A program made the position numbers and the translations under genes. Source: Microglena sp. YARC (taxonomy: Eukaryota; Chlorophyta; Chlorophyceae; Chlamydomonadales; Chlamydomonadaceae). Taken from it: a stretch of 64,000 nucleotides of DNA. The first letter of the stretch is position 1; every line of letters starts with the position of its first letter. Below the pieces are notes generated by a model, which had not been told where the DNA came from, did not search any database, and was given only the letters and a program-made list of their open reading frames with translations. Of this stretch, positions 1-11,235 are shown piece by piece. The stretch lies in assembly GCA_022414725.1 (NCBI GenBank), contig CM039462.1:19618470-19682469 (forward strand), given 5' to 3'.

Positions 1-1906
1 CGAAAAATTGAAGACTGACACGTCAGCCAACTTTCTGATAAATAAGTAAATAACTGGCTTCGGTCAGCTCCAGCGCTTTGGTGCACAGTTGCGTTGCCTC
101 ATAAATTGGGGCTTTGCATCCTCCGGCCGTCATGACGAGTTAGTCTCCTAGAAACTACCGTAGTCCGAGGTGACTGAAGTACTGTACTACCGAATCCAAA
201 TGTCACCTGGTTTAGGGCGCAGGTTTACGTAAATCTGCCTGGAAGATGAGGTGGGGTGACTGCATACGGTACACAACTTGACTGAAATCTACCTCGGAGA
301 CGAGGTGACTGCCTTAGTTATTTTAGTGAGCTGCCTGCCTACCGTATGCAAACGTCAGTTGGTGCGGTCCAAATGCAATTTTGCAGGCAAACCCTTAGGT
401 TCCCCAGCGCCTCCGTTTTGCGCACCCGTTTTGCTCCTCCGGCAGCACGCCTGATGTACTGCAGTCGCTACCCATGGAGGGGTGGTAAAAATAAAGTTGT
501 ATCCTGGGGGGGACTAGGAAGTTGCTGGTATACTGCATGCTCAATTCGCGGCCTACAGTGGCCATAATCTCTACATACACCACCGAGAAAAAACGAAATC
601 GGCTTTGGAAGGGGGTAGATTTGGGGTGTGGGAAGTGATGTGATGTGTGACTGCTCTGCTTGAGAAGTAGACTGGGGGTCCCCCATAGGGTATTCCCCAC
701 TTGAATAGTCTCCATGTTTATTTCTATTTCCAGCTGCGTTACTCAGGACCAAATAGTTGCAGTCGGACATCAAATAAGCTAGGGGCTATTCATTGTACTG
801 CCGAGATGGCTAGTAGCCCAATTGCTGGCTGAAGCTATGTAACCAAGTTCAAATTCAAGAAACCAATTCAGTTCAGACTCAGTAGTTTTTACAGACACCA
901 GCTTCTAGCTTAGTAAGATTTGTAGAAGTGAGAAGTACACCAGTTGTAAGGATACACGGTGTCATTATAATGCTGTGCAAGGTCCGTCTCGATGATTTCA
1001 CTTGCAATCCGGGTAAGGACGTCTGCGGGCTTCCCAAATTGGGCCAGATATGTACATATATACATACACCCTATACACCATGTATTTCCATCATTGCATA
1101 CATATCAAAGGAACTTAAATTTAACATATTATCATTACGTAGCATCAGATCAAAATTGATACAGAGTGTGATGCCATCCAAGCTAATCAAGCAGCCTGTC
1201 AAAGATGACAAGGCTGATCGACCATATAATCAAGCAAAATACAAATCTCAAAGAAGAACGTCAGTCGGGAGCACAGATCTGCGCGCAGCTCCCTTCAAGG
1301 AGTTTGTGACCTCAAAAAGCAGGGCCTCAAAAAGTATGAGGTCGCTGCCTCCACATTTCCCAAAACGCTCGTCTGCAAGACGCACTTCGTGCTTTTGTGA
1401 CAACCTCAAAGGTGGGAGATCCCTGCAACAACTGATCCTAGTTTTCCTTTCCTGCTACGAGCAGCAGCTTCTAGGCAGCTCCCCGGACTGGCTATCGAGC
1501 CAAAGATAAAGCAACCTAGTGCACTTGGAAGCTGACACAAACAGCTGTCCAGCACTGCTGAGATCTTGGGGCTTAGCCCAGAGGCTGGCTCAGAGAGCTG
1601 CTCCTCGTAGCGGGAAAGACAAGCTATAAACCAGATGGACCAATAAGGTATGGATCGAAGACGGCGAGCAGCCTTAAAGAATTGAGCCATGTAACCAAGT
1701 TCAAGTATGGATGGATGCACCATACGATATGTCGCGGATATATCCTACTCCATTTCCATCCGGGCGTCACATGGTCCCATAATGTGGCTTAGAGCTGTCC
1801 GGGGTATGGACTTCCCACCGAGTAGGCAGCTGCCTCTCTTGTGAGCCCTGAACCACTTTGGCTACCCCTGACCTGTGACATTCTTACAGTGCACTCAAGG
1901 ACCCCT
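1..1906. other. Spacer downstream of the FAP tail (copy A), no recognised gene
   Basis: It holds the right part of a family R dispersed repeat (1-100), two pieces of a short repeat reading TTGAACTTGGTTACATAGC in reverse (about 790-860 and 1670-1710) and a family M foldback element (about 1445-1625). A lysine-rich frame around 1169-1390 is 76 codons long in copy B but shifted by a one-base A-run difference in copy A, so I do not call it a gene. The same content recurs at 13710-15615. Confidence 0.6.
1445..1625. mobile_element. Family M foldback element (MITE-like)
   Basis: The ends are inverted copies of GCAGCAGCTTCTAGGCAGCT. The interior contains AGCCAAA near the left end and GGCTTAGCCCAGAGGCTGGC near the right. 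There is no coding capacity. Related copies or fragments lie at 15154-15334, 22390-22575, 25745-25920, 37765-37830, 37980-38165, 51925-51995, 52595-52665 and 58170-58360. The structure suggests a non-autonomous DNA transposon, but no transposase is visible in the window. Confidence 0.7.
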
Positions 1907-1909
1907 TTA

Positions 1910-2236
<327 letters not shown>

Positions 2237-3344
2237 CTACATTTTCCAGAAAGTTTTAATCTTGCAAATAAAGTATTTTGCTTACCAAACTGCATGCATC
2301 TCCTTTTCCTATTTTCCTCCATATTAGTGACCCTGGGTGGCAGCGGGTCAAAACACTACCATTATGTGATGCCCTTAATATTTTTGGCACCACATCTCAT
2401 CCTATTAGTTTAGGGCTAGCATAGCGAGATCCACCCTTCAAAGATCCTTCTTGTAAAAATGGAATCAAGAAAAATTTAGGTGTGTGATACGGAAGGTACA
2501 GCAGAACCATGCATTAGGTATATGATGTGCAAGGGACAGCATTGCACAAAGGTAGTCCTAATATATATTATACACATATGTAGGGCTTTCTCCGCCATTC
2601 TTTCTTAATCCTCAGTGGGCATTGTTTTGTGTACGGGATCCCATTTCGCCGGGTAAAAAACCTTTGAAAGAGGGTGTGTACTCACTGGGCCAGATGATCA
2701 CTCGCGCAAATCTTGCGTGCCATAGACAGGCCGTACTTCAAGACCGCCATATCTGAAGGGTCTTGGAAGTAGTTGACGTTGATGTCAGGGCTGCTGAAGG
2801 GGTCGGAGTTCTTCAGGCCTGAGGGTGTTGGGTGTGTGGGGGGTGTGTGATGTTGGTGTGTGTGTGTGTGGGGGGGGGGGGTGAGGTAGCAGCGTTGTAG
2901 ATCAGCAACAAGGAAACGGAGGCGTGATGCTCGTCTCATACAGTATGTGAAGAATCCACCTTGCACTGTATGTGTGTATGTTACAGTCCAGAGGCCAAAT
3001 AGGCTAAAGGGACTTGCCCAACCGTTTAGGAAGGGCTTAAAAAGAACAAGCACTGATGAACTGAGCCCCAAACAATCGTTTAACCGACGGGGGGCCTGAG
3101 TTCGTGCTACAGAGATAATTAATTATACAATATTATTAAATCATCATCTCAGCTGGGATGCACTATGAAAGCACTCACCAACAGATCCTTTGCTCTTGGC
3201 ACGTACAGCCAGCAGCTGGATGGTGAATCCTCCGGGCCACTTGAATTGATTCTTTTTCATCTCGCCGCTGCATGTGGGGAGCAACATGGCTTCTAGGTCA
3301 GTGGGTGAACCAGAATAGCAGTGATATAGCACCTACCCTGTACA

Positions 3345-3655
3345 TACCCATATGATAGCTCCCACCCTATACATACCCACCCACCCATATAGCACCCACC
3401 CTATACATACCCACCCACCCAGCCATGTAGCACCCACCCTAACATACCCACGAACCCACCCACATAGCACCCACCCTTTACATACCCACATCGCACCCAC
3501 CCTATACATACCCACCAACCCAACCATGTAGCACCCACCCTGTACATACCCACTCACCCATATAGCACCCACCCTATACATACCCACCCAACCAACCAGG
3601 TAGCACCCACCCTGTACATACCCACCCACCCATATAGCACCCACCCTAAGCAAGG
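3345..3655. repeat. Minisatellite in a FAP intron (~35-bp unit)
   Basis: About nine imperfect units built on CACCCACCCTATACATACC and ATATAGCACCCACC fill the intron between two FAP exons. The copy B counterpart is 17054-17364. The open frame across it (VGAIWVGGYVQGG-like) is a repeat artefact. Confidence 0.85.
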
Positions 3656-4289
3656 AGAGGAGTGTCATGGCACCAAACTTACGCCTTAGTGTATGCAACA
3701 ACACCATCAGGGTCCAGAGAGCAAGCAGGCACAAAGCGCAATTGCAGGTCAGCCTCTCCACTACCTGGAGGGGTGTGAAGTAGGGGAAAGAGGGTCAGAT
3801 TAAGTCCGTCTTGACTCAGTCAAGCCAAGGGCACATCTGGAGTCCTGAAGGGCACCAGTAAAAATATAATTGTCATCATCAAATTACGAAAGACCGCCGA
3901 TAGGGGCTTTACACTATACAGTCTTAATCAGCCCTTCACTGACATCTGGAGTCAATCTTGATTATAGTTGAGTGGATTTACTACACGGACGTCTGGCTTT
4001 GAAATGTTTTTACTGCTCAATCATCATGTAGACAAGGTAACATCCAATTAAATCTACTCAGTTCAATGTACACTTACAATTATTTTGCTAATTGCAATGA
4101 TTTTGCTATGATCTACTCAGTTCAGGGTTTAAAAAACTAAAACCCTAAACTTACAATGATTTTGCCATTTTAAATCATTGAAACAACACCTACATGCACT
4201 TCATTTATATGTTGTTTTCACGGCCAAAATCAGGGCCTTTCAGCTTATCAGGCCTGCGCACCCATCCAAGGAATGTGTACAACCCGTCC

Positions 4290-4500
4290 ACGTCGAAATC
4301 CAAGGAATTTGTACAAAACATCCATGTCCAAATCCAAAGGAGTTGTACAAAAACCCCTGTCTAAATCCATGTCCAAATTCAAAGAAGTTGTACAAAAACC
4401 CTTGTCCAAATCCATGTCCAAATCCAAAGAAATTGTACAAAAACCCTTGTCCAAGTCCAAAGAAGTTGTACAAAAACCCTTGTCCAAATCCATGAAACTC
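4290..4500. repeat. Minisatellite beside a FAP donor site, length-variable between copies
   Basis: Units of about 36 and 45 bp read TCCAAATCCAAAGAAGTTGT plus ACAAAAACCCTTG. They abut the donor of exon 4503-4866, and the intron bases just inside the donor belong to the last unit. Copy A has one more 45-bp unit than copy B (17999-18160), the largest length difference between the duplicates. Confidence 0.85.
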
Positions 4501-5104
4501 ACCAGTGGATGACATGAATCCTCCATGATCGCAGCCAGTGGAAGTCAGGGGACCCTTTCGGAACAGCATGTAGTTGAGCACCTGGTTAAGCTTAAGGTTA
4601 CTCTTGTCATCATACACCTGATCCGTCATTGAGTACTTGTAGTACTCCGTGCGCATGCGCTCGGCAACCAAGCATGCAGGGTGGTCCTGCAGGTTCTGTC
4701 CCACACCAGCCAGGTCGGCTACCAGGGGGATGTTGTGCTCGTTTAGAGTGCTGGCAGCACCGACGCCGGAGAGCTGGAGCAGGTGAGGTGAGTGGATGGC
4801 ACCAGCACACAGCAGTACTTCTCCTCCAGGGGCAAGTTCAGCATGGAAGCGCTCTCCCAAGGGCACCTGGGGCAGGAAAGTGCACTAAGGACATTTAAGC
4901 CAGCAGGAAGAGATGCAAGACAGAAAGATGTCATGTAAGACAACAACAAAAACATGCTAGACAGGGGGGGAAAGTAAGACAGAGAGAAGACATGGAAGAC
5001 AGAAGACGAGGCACCTGGGGGAGGAAAGTGCACAAAGGACATTTAAGTAAGACAGGAGGAAGAGATGTAAGAAAGAAAGGCGACATGCAAGACAACAAAG
5101 AACA

Positions 5105-5137
5105 TTTCCTTGGTGATATGCTTTCTGCCATAGGGTC

Positions 5138-5168
<31 letters not shown>

Positions 5169-5512
5169 GGAGTGGGTATAAGGGAGCAAGGACTAGGGTT
5201 TCACACAGAGTGATCACAATAAGAACTTTTTGGAGGCTTTCTGACCCACCTCTGTCCCTTGGTGATCTGCCTTTTGCCAGAGGGTCAGGGGGTGGGGCGG
5301 AGTGGGTATAAGGGAGCAAGGACTAGGGTTTTGCATAGAGTGATCACAATAAGAACACTTTTGTAGGCTTTATGACCCACCTCTGTCCCTTGGTGATCTG
5401 CCTTTTGCCAGAGGGTGAGGGGGTGGGGCGGAGTGGATATAAGGGGGCAAGGACTAGGGTTTTTCATAGAGTGATCACAATGAGTACCATTGCGTAGGCT
5501 ATATGACCCACC
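5105..5512. repeat. Exon-edge echo array, donor side of FAP exon 5512-5598
   Basis: Three units of about 120-140 bp. Each contains a degraded copy of the last bases of FAP exon 5512-5598 with its donor (plus strand: GACCCACCTCTGTC then CCTTGGTGATCTGC), followed by GGGGCGGAGTGG and AAGGACTAGGGTTT. The outermost unit carries a run of 29 G (37 in copy B, 18803-18839). Copy B equivalent: about 18770-19174. Confidence 0.85.
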
Positions 5513-5598
5513 TCTGTCAAGAACTCAACACCCTTGGTGATCTGCTTTCCGCCAGACTCTTCGAAAGCAATCTTGCTACTCCTGGCACCAGTGACAAC

Positions 5599-6045
5599 CT
5601 GAGAGGAGATTAGGAGGACATGGGCGGAAGATATCAGTGGGTGGACACGGGGATGGTGGTACACGGGGATAATGATATAGGTAACATGAGGATAGTGATA
5701 AAGGTACACGGGGATAGTGATAAGGGGAACATGGGGATGGACATGGGCGATACATGGGGATAACCTGATTGGAGATTAGGTGGACATGGGGGGAATATGT
5801 TCCTAGGTGGACATGGGCGTTACACAGGGATAGGGGTAAAGGGAACATGGGGATGGACATGAGCGATACATGGGGATAACCTAGTTGGAGATTAGGTGGA
5901 CATGGGCAGAATATATTAGAAGGTGGACATGGGCTTTACACAGGGCTAGGGATAAATGGAACATGGGGATGGACATAGGCAATACACGGGGATAACTGAT
6001 CGGATATGAAGGTGGACATGGGCGAAAAATTGCAGTCATTTTGGT
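5599..6045. repeat. Tandem array at the acceptor side of FAP exon 5512-5598
   Basis: Four degenerate units of about 100 bp on the theme GGAACATGGGGATGGACATG. The plus-strand sequence at the real acceptor (ACAACCTGAGAGGAGATTAGG) is echoed as ATAACCTGATTGGAGATTAGG and ATAACCTAGTTGGAGATTAG. Copy B equivalent: about 19261-19690. Confidence 0.75.
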
Positions 6046-6171
6046 GCACATTTTGGTGTGTTGCATGTTAGCCTTGGGGATTCAAGATGTGAGGCTCTGA
6101 AATTATGCAGCAGATTGCAGACGAGTCACTCTCCTCCATGGTCAAACTCATAAGCCAATGCCACTATTTTT

Positions 6172-6390
6172 TGGCAGAGCCTCCTCTTCAAGGGGGCGGG
6201 AGCCCCCAGTGTAACCCCGTCACCCGTCTTTCTGACCAACCGACAGAAAAATTAAAGCCTGACTTGTCAGCCAACTGTTTCATAACTGGCTTCGGTCAGC
6301 TCCATTTCCGTTGCCACTTCTCGTTCTGTTGCCAACACACTCCGCCAATTTTCCGCGTCGCTTGCGACGTTGCATGAGACTTGCCCAGCT
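6172..6390 (+). mobile_element. Family R dispersed repeat (~210 bp)
   Basis: A non-coding repeat that begins with a GC-rich hairpin (GGCGGAGCCCC then GGGCGGGAGCCCCC), contains GCCTGACACGTCAGCCAAC and CACTCCGCCAATTTTCCGCG, and ends with a hairpin GCGTCGC-GCGACGC before TGCATAGGACTTGT. Other copies: 9040-9275 (minus), 13640-13805, 19830-20045, 40450-40600 (partial), 42165-42385, 44423-44648, 50095-50305 (minus), 56745-57015 and 61087-61318. Its class is unknown. Confidence 0.8.
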
Positions 6391-6550
6391 TTCTGCACGT
6401 CTGGTTGTGTACCGAAAGTTGCGACGCAAGCCTGATATCGGGATTGTGGCGTGGCACAGTATAGGGCAGAGTGCGGAGCCCCGTGGGGTTCAAGGGGCAG
6501 CCCGTCGAACTGGCGTTGTGCCGATTCGCTCAATTTACAACAAGCCCCCC
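6390..6550 (+). repeat. Second dispersed repeat adjoining family R
   Basis: This segment contains GCAAGCCTGATATCGGGATT and GTGGCGTGGCACAG. It recurs after the family R copy in block B (20051-20212) and, diverged, at 61355-61475 after another family R copy. It may be the downstream part of a longer family R element. Confidence 0.6.
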
Positions 6551-6882
6551 TAATAAGTGGATAACATAACATCATGCTACATATCCTAGGCTCCTTCGTT
6601 ACTTCACCTGACTTAAGACACACCTGACTTAACTCATACTCACAGCAGATGTCTGAATAATCAAACAGATGACCTGGCTCCGTATTACCTTCCTTCAATA
6701 TGCAAGTTGTAACCAAAACATCAGCTAAGTCATCTCTTTCAATTATATTTCCAATGGCCCCCTCCAACAAGTCTCTGATCACTACTTTTCAGGTAGACAC
6801 TGAGGTGGCTCCCCCCTCCCTTTCCAACCTAACCCTCAGTTTATGGGGGCCTAGAAATAAAACCTGAGTCTGATATTCACCG

Positions 6883-7435
6883 TCGGCATTGGGAATCCAG
6901 GTAGCACATCAACATAGGGGCCATGCCAAGCCCTACATTTTCAGCTTCATTTGAATGCCTGTCATATCAGCTTTTAGATGCAGTAGCTAGCTTCGTGTTG
7001 GGCTTAAGGGCAGGGGAAGGGAGCTGCCTTCAAGCTGCGAAAGTAGGCCCAAAGGAACCGTAGTAGGCGGTAGGTAGGGGCTCATAGACATGAAGTGTAG
7101 GCATTGGGAATGCAGAGGGAAAGTTTACAGGTTGGGCTCAACGAAGTGAAGATGGATGTATTGGTGCTTGGTGGACAGCAGTGACGAAGACCGACAAATG
7201 TAACTCATGTCAATCGAAACCGGGCTCCGCAGGGTTTGGGGGGCAGCGCCTCGCACTGGGGTTGACTAAGTCACTCAATGTGCAATGCGTGGCACAAAAA
7301 AACTGAATGTAATTCTGACAGGAGAACCTGTACTGCATTAGGGAGTACAATCTCATCATGAACACATACTGCTAGTTTCACTACATCGCTTTCCCCATCC
7401 TTTACCTTACTCTTTACCTGACTCCTCCCCATCAA
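6883..7435. other. Spacer immediately right of the duplication junction
   Basis: No gene is recognised. It begins at the junction where copy A of the FAP intron is fused to sequence that should be an ODC intron. A fragment with GGGCTCCGCAGGGTTTGGGG at about 7205-7270 resembles part of the repeat at 6390-6550. Confidence 0.5.
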
Positions 7436-7765
7436 GTGGTGGGCGTGGGCAAATACGTGGACACCCAGGACCCCCCCTGCCCCCAACCCCTACACCCACC
7501 CACCCCACCCACAACCCACCCTCCAAGCTGTTCTAGTACGAGACCTTGAAGACAACCTCCTCTTTGTGGGGGGGGTACCGTGTTGGACCAGACTCCCCCC
7601 CCCCCCCCCCCCCCCCCCCCCAGACACACCCACCCCACCCACCCACAACTCACCCTCCAAGCTCGCAAGAACCTGGCCACCTTCACCACCGCCATCCAAC
7701 AGGCGAGGAAGGTCTTTGGCAAGGCCGAAGCATACGACACCGCACAAAATACAAACATTCTGAAC
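7436..7765 (+). repeat. Partial duplicate of an ODC exon inside the upstream intron
   Basis: 7436-7465 resembles the acceptor and first bases of the ODC exon at 7791 (AAGTGGTGGGCGT...TACGTGG against CAGGTGGTGGGCGT...CACGTCGG). 7663-7735 repeats its next ~70 bases (GCAAGAACCTGGCCACCTTC onward) with substitutions. A run of 27 C (7595-7621) and CCCACC-rich repeats sit in between. The duplicate is not preceded by a usable acceptor and looks non-functional. Confidence 0.8.
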
Positions 7766-8180
7766 ACGTTACCCTACTCCTACCTTCCAGGTGGTGGGCG
7801 TCTCCTTCCACGTCGGATCAGCGTGCAAGAACCTGGCCACCTTCACCACTGCTATCGAGCAGGCGAGGAAGATCTTTGACGAGGCTGAGGCTTTGGGCAA
7901 CAAGATGGAACTGCTGGACATTGGTGGCGGGTTTACCGGCCACTTCGACTCCATGGGCAATGTGATGTTTGGGGAGATCGCAGGCGCTATCAATGCGGCA
8001 GTAGCCCAGCACTTCCCTCCAGAGTCAGGCATTCGCATCATTGCAGAGCCCGGACGCTACTTTGCTGAGACAGCCGCCACCTTGATGACGCCTGTGTATG
8101 GCCACCGCAACCGTATGGACCCTACCACGGGGGCAATCAAACAGAAGGACTACTGGCTGACCGATGGTCTGTATGGATCC

Positions 8181-8540
8181 TTCAACTGCATCATCTAGTA
8201 CGTGCTTGTGTCGTATAGCGCGCTTTTTTATCCTTCTGTTCACTGATTGTTGTATCATCTAGCAAGTCAAAAATTAGCTCATAGCGCGCTTTGTTATCCT
8301 TAGTTTCGCTTATTGTTGTGTCATCTAGTAAATCGAAGATCAGCTAATAATTGCTGGGATCCTGCAACTGCGTCATCTAGTAAGTGCTCGTGTCGATTAG
8401 CGCGCTTTTTTATCCTTCTATTCACTTATTGTTGTGTCATCTCCTAAGTCCAAAATCAGGTCATAGCGAGCATTTTTATCCTTGTATTCATTTTTGTTCT
8501 GTCATCTAGCGAGTCAAAAATCAGTGCTAATCAGTGCTAA
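8181..8540 (+). repeat. Exon-edge echo array, donor side of ODC exon 7791-8197
   Basis: Degenerate ~70-bp units each contain a variant of the exon end plus donor: real TGCATCATCTA|GTACGTGC, then GTATCATCTAGCAAG, GTGTCATCTAGTAAA, TGCGTCATCTAGTAAGTGC, GTGTCATCTCCTAAG and CTGTCATCTAGCGAG, separated by GCGCGCTTTTTTATCC. Several units recreate a GT-AAGT-like donor. Confidence 0.85.
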
Positions 8541-9389
8541 TAAGTGCTCTGTCTAACACTGAGCCAATGGGCGTGTCGAACTGTGTTATGCCCACGGGAC
8601 GTGAAGTTTAGGGAATGTTTCCGTTCCATTCTAGGGGCACTTGCCGTTCCATTCAGGAACCTTTCCGCTTGTGCTGGGGAAAGCTACCGTGGGTTTTGTT
8701 TTCGCAGACCGCCGCAGCGCCAGTAGCTTGTGTCTGTGTGAGCTTTTTTGATCCTTCCACTTTGAGCAGTCACATGCGGGTAGGCATTGGGGAAAGGTGT
8801 AGGTATGTAGGCATTCAGGTAATGCATCACCTTAGGCATTGGGCAGTCACATGCGGGTGAGCATTGGGGAGAGGTGTAGGCATGTAGGCATTGGGCATTC
8901 AGCTACCAGAGCTTTTTGATCCTTCCACTTGGAGACCAGTTGTGTCTTGTGATGCCACCCCACCACCATCACACCACTCCACTGCATTGCATAGTTTGGG
9001 GAGGGGGTTGGGGGCCTTTTCTGGCTGGTTAATCACACACATGCAGTGACAAGATGGCGACGGAATGGCGATGTGTAGTCGGTATAAGTCCTATGCAGCG
9101 TTGCAAGCGACGGTAAACAATGGCGTAGAGTGTTCGCGATGGAGTGACAGGTGGCAACAGAAGTGAGTTAGTTACGAGACCGTTGGCTGACGTGCCAGGC
9201 TTCGTCTCGGTCAGACAAACAGACAAATGGGTAACCCTGGGGGCTCCCGCGCCCTAGAAGAGGGGGCACCGCCAAAATGAGTGTTGGCCACGTGAAGTGT
9301 CAAACGCATTAGTCCCTTCATGTAACTCTCCTCTCCTTAGATTTTTAGAACAATTGTATTATATAATCCAATTAATCAATCCAGTCCAC

Positions 9390-9485
9390 AAAAGTACCGG
9401 TTCCGTTGGGTTCCTTCTACCTCTCTATGCGCTTTGCCCATCAGAGAGAGTGACAGAAGGAACCCAACAGAGCCAGTACCCTGGC
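9390..9485. repeat. Hairpin-forming inverted repeat
   Basis: TACCGGTTCCGTTGGGTTCC is followed about 45 bases later by its near reverse complement GGAACCCAACAGAGCCAGTA. A degenerate second copy of the right arm with GTCACCACGTCAGCC units follows to 9565. It is probably a foldback element. Confidence 0.7.
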
Positions 9486-9737
9486 TAATGTCACCACGTC
9501 AGCCCAAATGTCACCACGTCAGCCAGGAACCCAACTGAGCCAGTACCCTGGCAAATGTCACCAAGTCAGATTGTTGAATGATGAGTTGCACTCGGGTTGG
9601 GTGTGGAATTGGGGAATATTTGGGTACATGCGACAGTTGGGTTGTAGTTCGGTTACAGGTATTAATTCCATAAAATCTATCAAATATATATCTATTAATA
9701 TTTAACATACCGGCAACATATCTCGTAATGTATAATA

Positions 9738-9950
9738 ATACCTTCAGCCACCATCACCACCACCACCACCACCACCATTGATGCTACCAGCACTGGGTTG
9801 GTGGTGGTGGAATGTGAGTAAGGTGGTGGTGGTGGTGGTGGGGGGGGGGGGCGACTTCTTGACACGTAAATCTTGAAGTACCCTTAAACATCCATACTAC
9901 ATACCCCACCCCACCAACCCAGTGGTGGTGGCATCAATGGTGGAAGTTGT
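9738..9950. repeat. CCA/TGG microsatellites inside an inverted repeat
   Basis: CACCATTGATGCTACCAGCA and its inverted counterpart GTGGTGGCATCAATGGTGG flank GGT-repeat tracts, giving arms of about 40 bp separated by about 90 bp. Confidence 0.7.
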
Positions 9951-10064
9951 GGTTAGAGCCGACTCATTGAAACATAGATTTTGAAGTAGCCTCAAACAAC
10001 CCAGGTCTCTTCAATTATGGTACAATATTATAATTACATTTTCACTGCGACTCAAGCTCCGGGC

Positions 10065-10155
10065 CTAGGTAAAACGATTGTTTGGGGCTCAGTTCGTCAG
10101 TGCTTTTCCGTTTGAAGCCTTTTCTGCCATGGTTGGGCAGGTCCCTTATAGTTAG
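10065..10155 (-). mobile_element. Family E dispersed repeat
   Basis: It shares AAACGATTGTTTGGGGCTCAG and the segment for CAGTGCTTTT...AAGCC with copies at 2985-3110, 16695-16820, 24795-24960, 25485-25620, 35095-35870 (expanded), 42615-42740, 53165-53310 and 61015-61085. Fuller copies end CCCCTGGACTGTAACATACA. Class unknown. Confidence 0.65.
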
Positions 10156-10524
10156 GAGAGGCATCGATCTATATAGAGATAGATCTATATAGATCCATAT
10201 ATATAGATATATATTGGGGAAGCTGGATTTTTGAAATCGGCATAGGGCACCTTGCAAAATTCAAAATCTGGGTCTACAATTATGGCACAGGACACCATAT
10301 CATATTGCAGGCGCTTCGACTGGATTTTCCGGTGTCTATCTGATGCAACTGCATATTTTGTAGATATACACAATATATTTTTTTGCTATATATATATCTA
10401 TATAGATCTATATTTTGGGGCAATATAGATCTATTTTCCGCCCCCTCTTGAAGTCTATTGGGCCCACCCCGGACAGTATCAACATACATAACAACATATC
10501 GGCCCCTGGTCATTGATCATGGGT

Positions 10525-10682
10525 CATTCGTAGGGACTGGCATATCAAATGATGTTGACCTAAGGCGAGTATGATATCATGCAGATTCCATCAGATTATA
10601 TTGTATATATATGCTAACTTTAGCCTAGTCAGACTGCCATATGGCAGCATGATATCAAATTGCCGTTCCCTAGTCATCTGGC
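10525..10682. mobile_element. Family P foldback element
   Basis: The ends are inverted copies of CTAGGGAACGGCAATATGAT (here degraded). The interior has GTTGACC near one end, AGTCAGACTGCCGGCAT near the other, and many ATATGATATCAT palindromes. Related copies: 25125-25290, 43965-44140, 52660-52715 (partial), 58425-58615 and 61485-61602. It is MITE-like, with no coding capacity. Confidence 0.7.
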
Positions 10683-11235
10683 CTAATGACCAACTAACTA
10701 ACTCCCTTCTCCCCTGCTCCTGTGCAGTGACGGACAAAACCCCGACTACAAGGTCGTCCGCTCCCCCCTCCTCCCTCGTGTGTCCCCTGCCGAAGAGGCC
10801 ATCTCCTACCCCTCTACCCTTTGGGGCCCTACCTGCGATTCCGCCGACGTGATTTACAAAGACCAGCTCATCCCTCAGCTCCGGAACGGCGATTGGCTCA
10901 TGTTCCCGAACGCAGGGGCTTACACAGTGGCAGGGGCCTGCGACTTCAATGGTATTGAGGCCACCCGCCCCAACATGTTCTACGTCTACAGTGACTCAGC
11001 TGTCGATGCGTCAGGAGAAGAGTTTGACGAGCATGAAATGATGCATGACATCGACACTCAGGCTTATTGTTCGCACTTTGTTTGTTTGTTTGTGTGCAGT
11101 CGGACACTCAGACATACTCCGTCGACCCTGTGCCTCCTGCCACCTCCTATTGCCAAGTGTAAGCCTACAGGCTTGTCCCTTCAGCTTCAACTGCCGAGCG
11201 ACTGTGAACTAGCTCGGCTGTGGACTAGCTGCTGA

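Larger units (their letters stand above)
8541..10727. other. Rest of the long ODC intron
   Basis: It contains a short tandem repeat (TAGGCATTGGGCAGTCACATG type, 8760-8910), a family R copy (9040-9275, minus), an inverted repeat (9390-9485), CCA/TGG repeats, a family E element (10065-10155) and a family P foldback (10525-10680). AT-rich TATATAGAT tracts lie at 10165-10210 and 10385-10430. No gene is seen. Confidence 0.6.
7791..11161 (+). pseudogene. ODC: Ornithine decarboxylase, orphan 3' half
   Basis: Exon 7791-8197 (acceptor CCTTCCAG, donor CTA|GTACGT) joins in phase to exon 10728-11079 or beyond. The product matches the C-terminal part of eukaryotic ODC (PLP-dependent, ornithine to putrescine): HVGSAC, the glycine loop LDIGGGF, AEPGRYFAE, then WGPTCDSAD with the catalytic Cys, and DWLMFPNAGAYT. 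The N-terminal part with the PLP-binding lysine is missing; no such exon lies between the duplication junction (6882) and 7791. The end is ambiguous: either the frame reads on to 11235, or a very short GC-AG intron (11080-11117) leads to an ending ...TSYCQV with TAA at 11159-11161. The copy is probably a truncated duplicate of an ODC gene left of the window. Confidence 0.88.

Noticed and set aside
928..1509. A 193-codon frame in copy A
   Set aside because: The copy B version has one more A in an A run and ends 36 codons earlier in another frame, so there is no sign of coding constraint.
6267..6782. A 171-codon minus-strand frame
   Set aside because: Half of it lies in the family R repeat and the adjoining dispersed repeat; no domain recognised.
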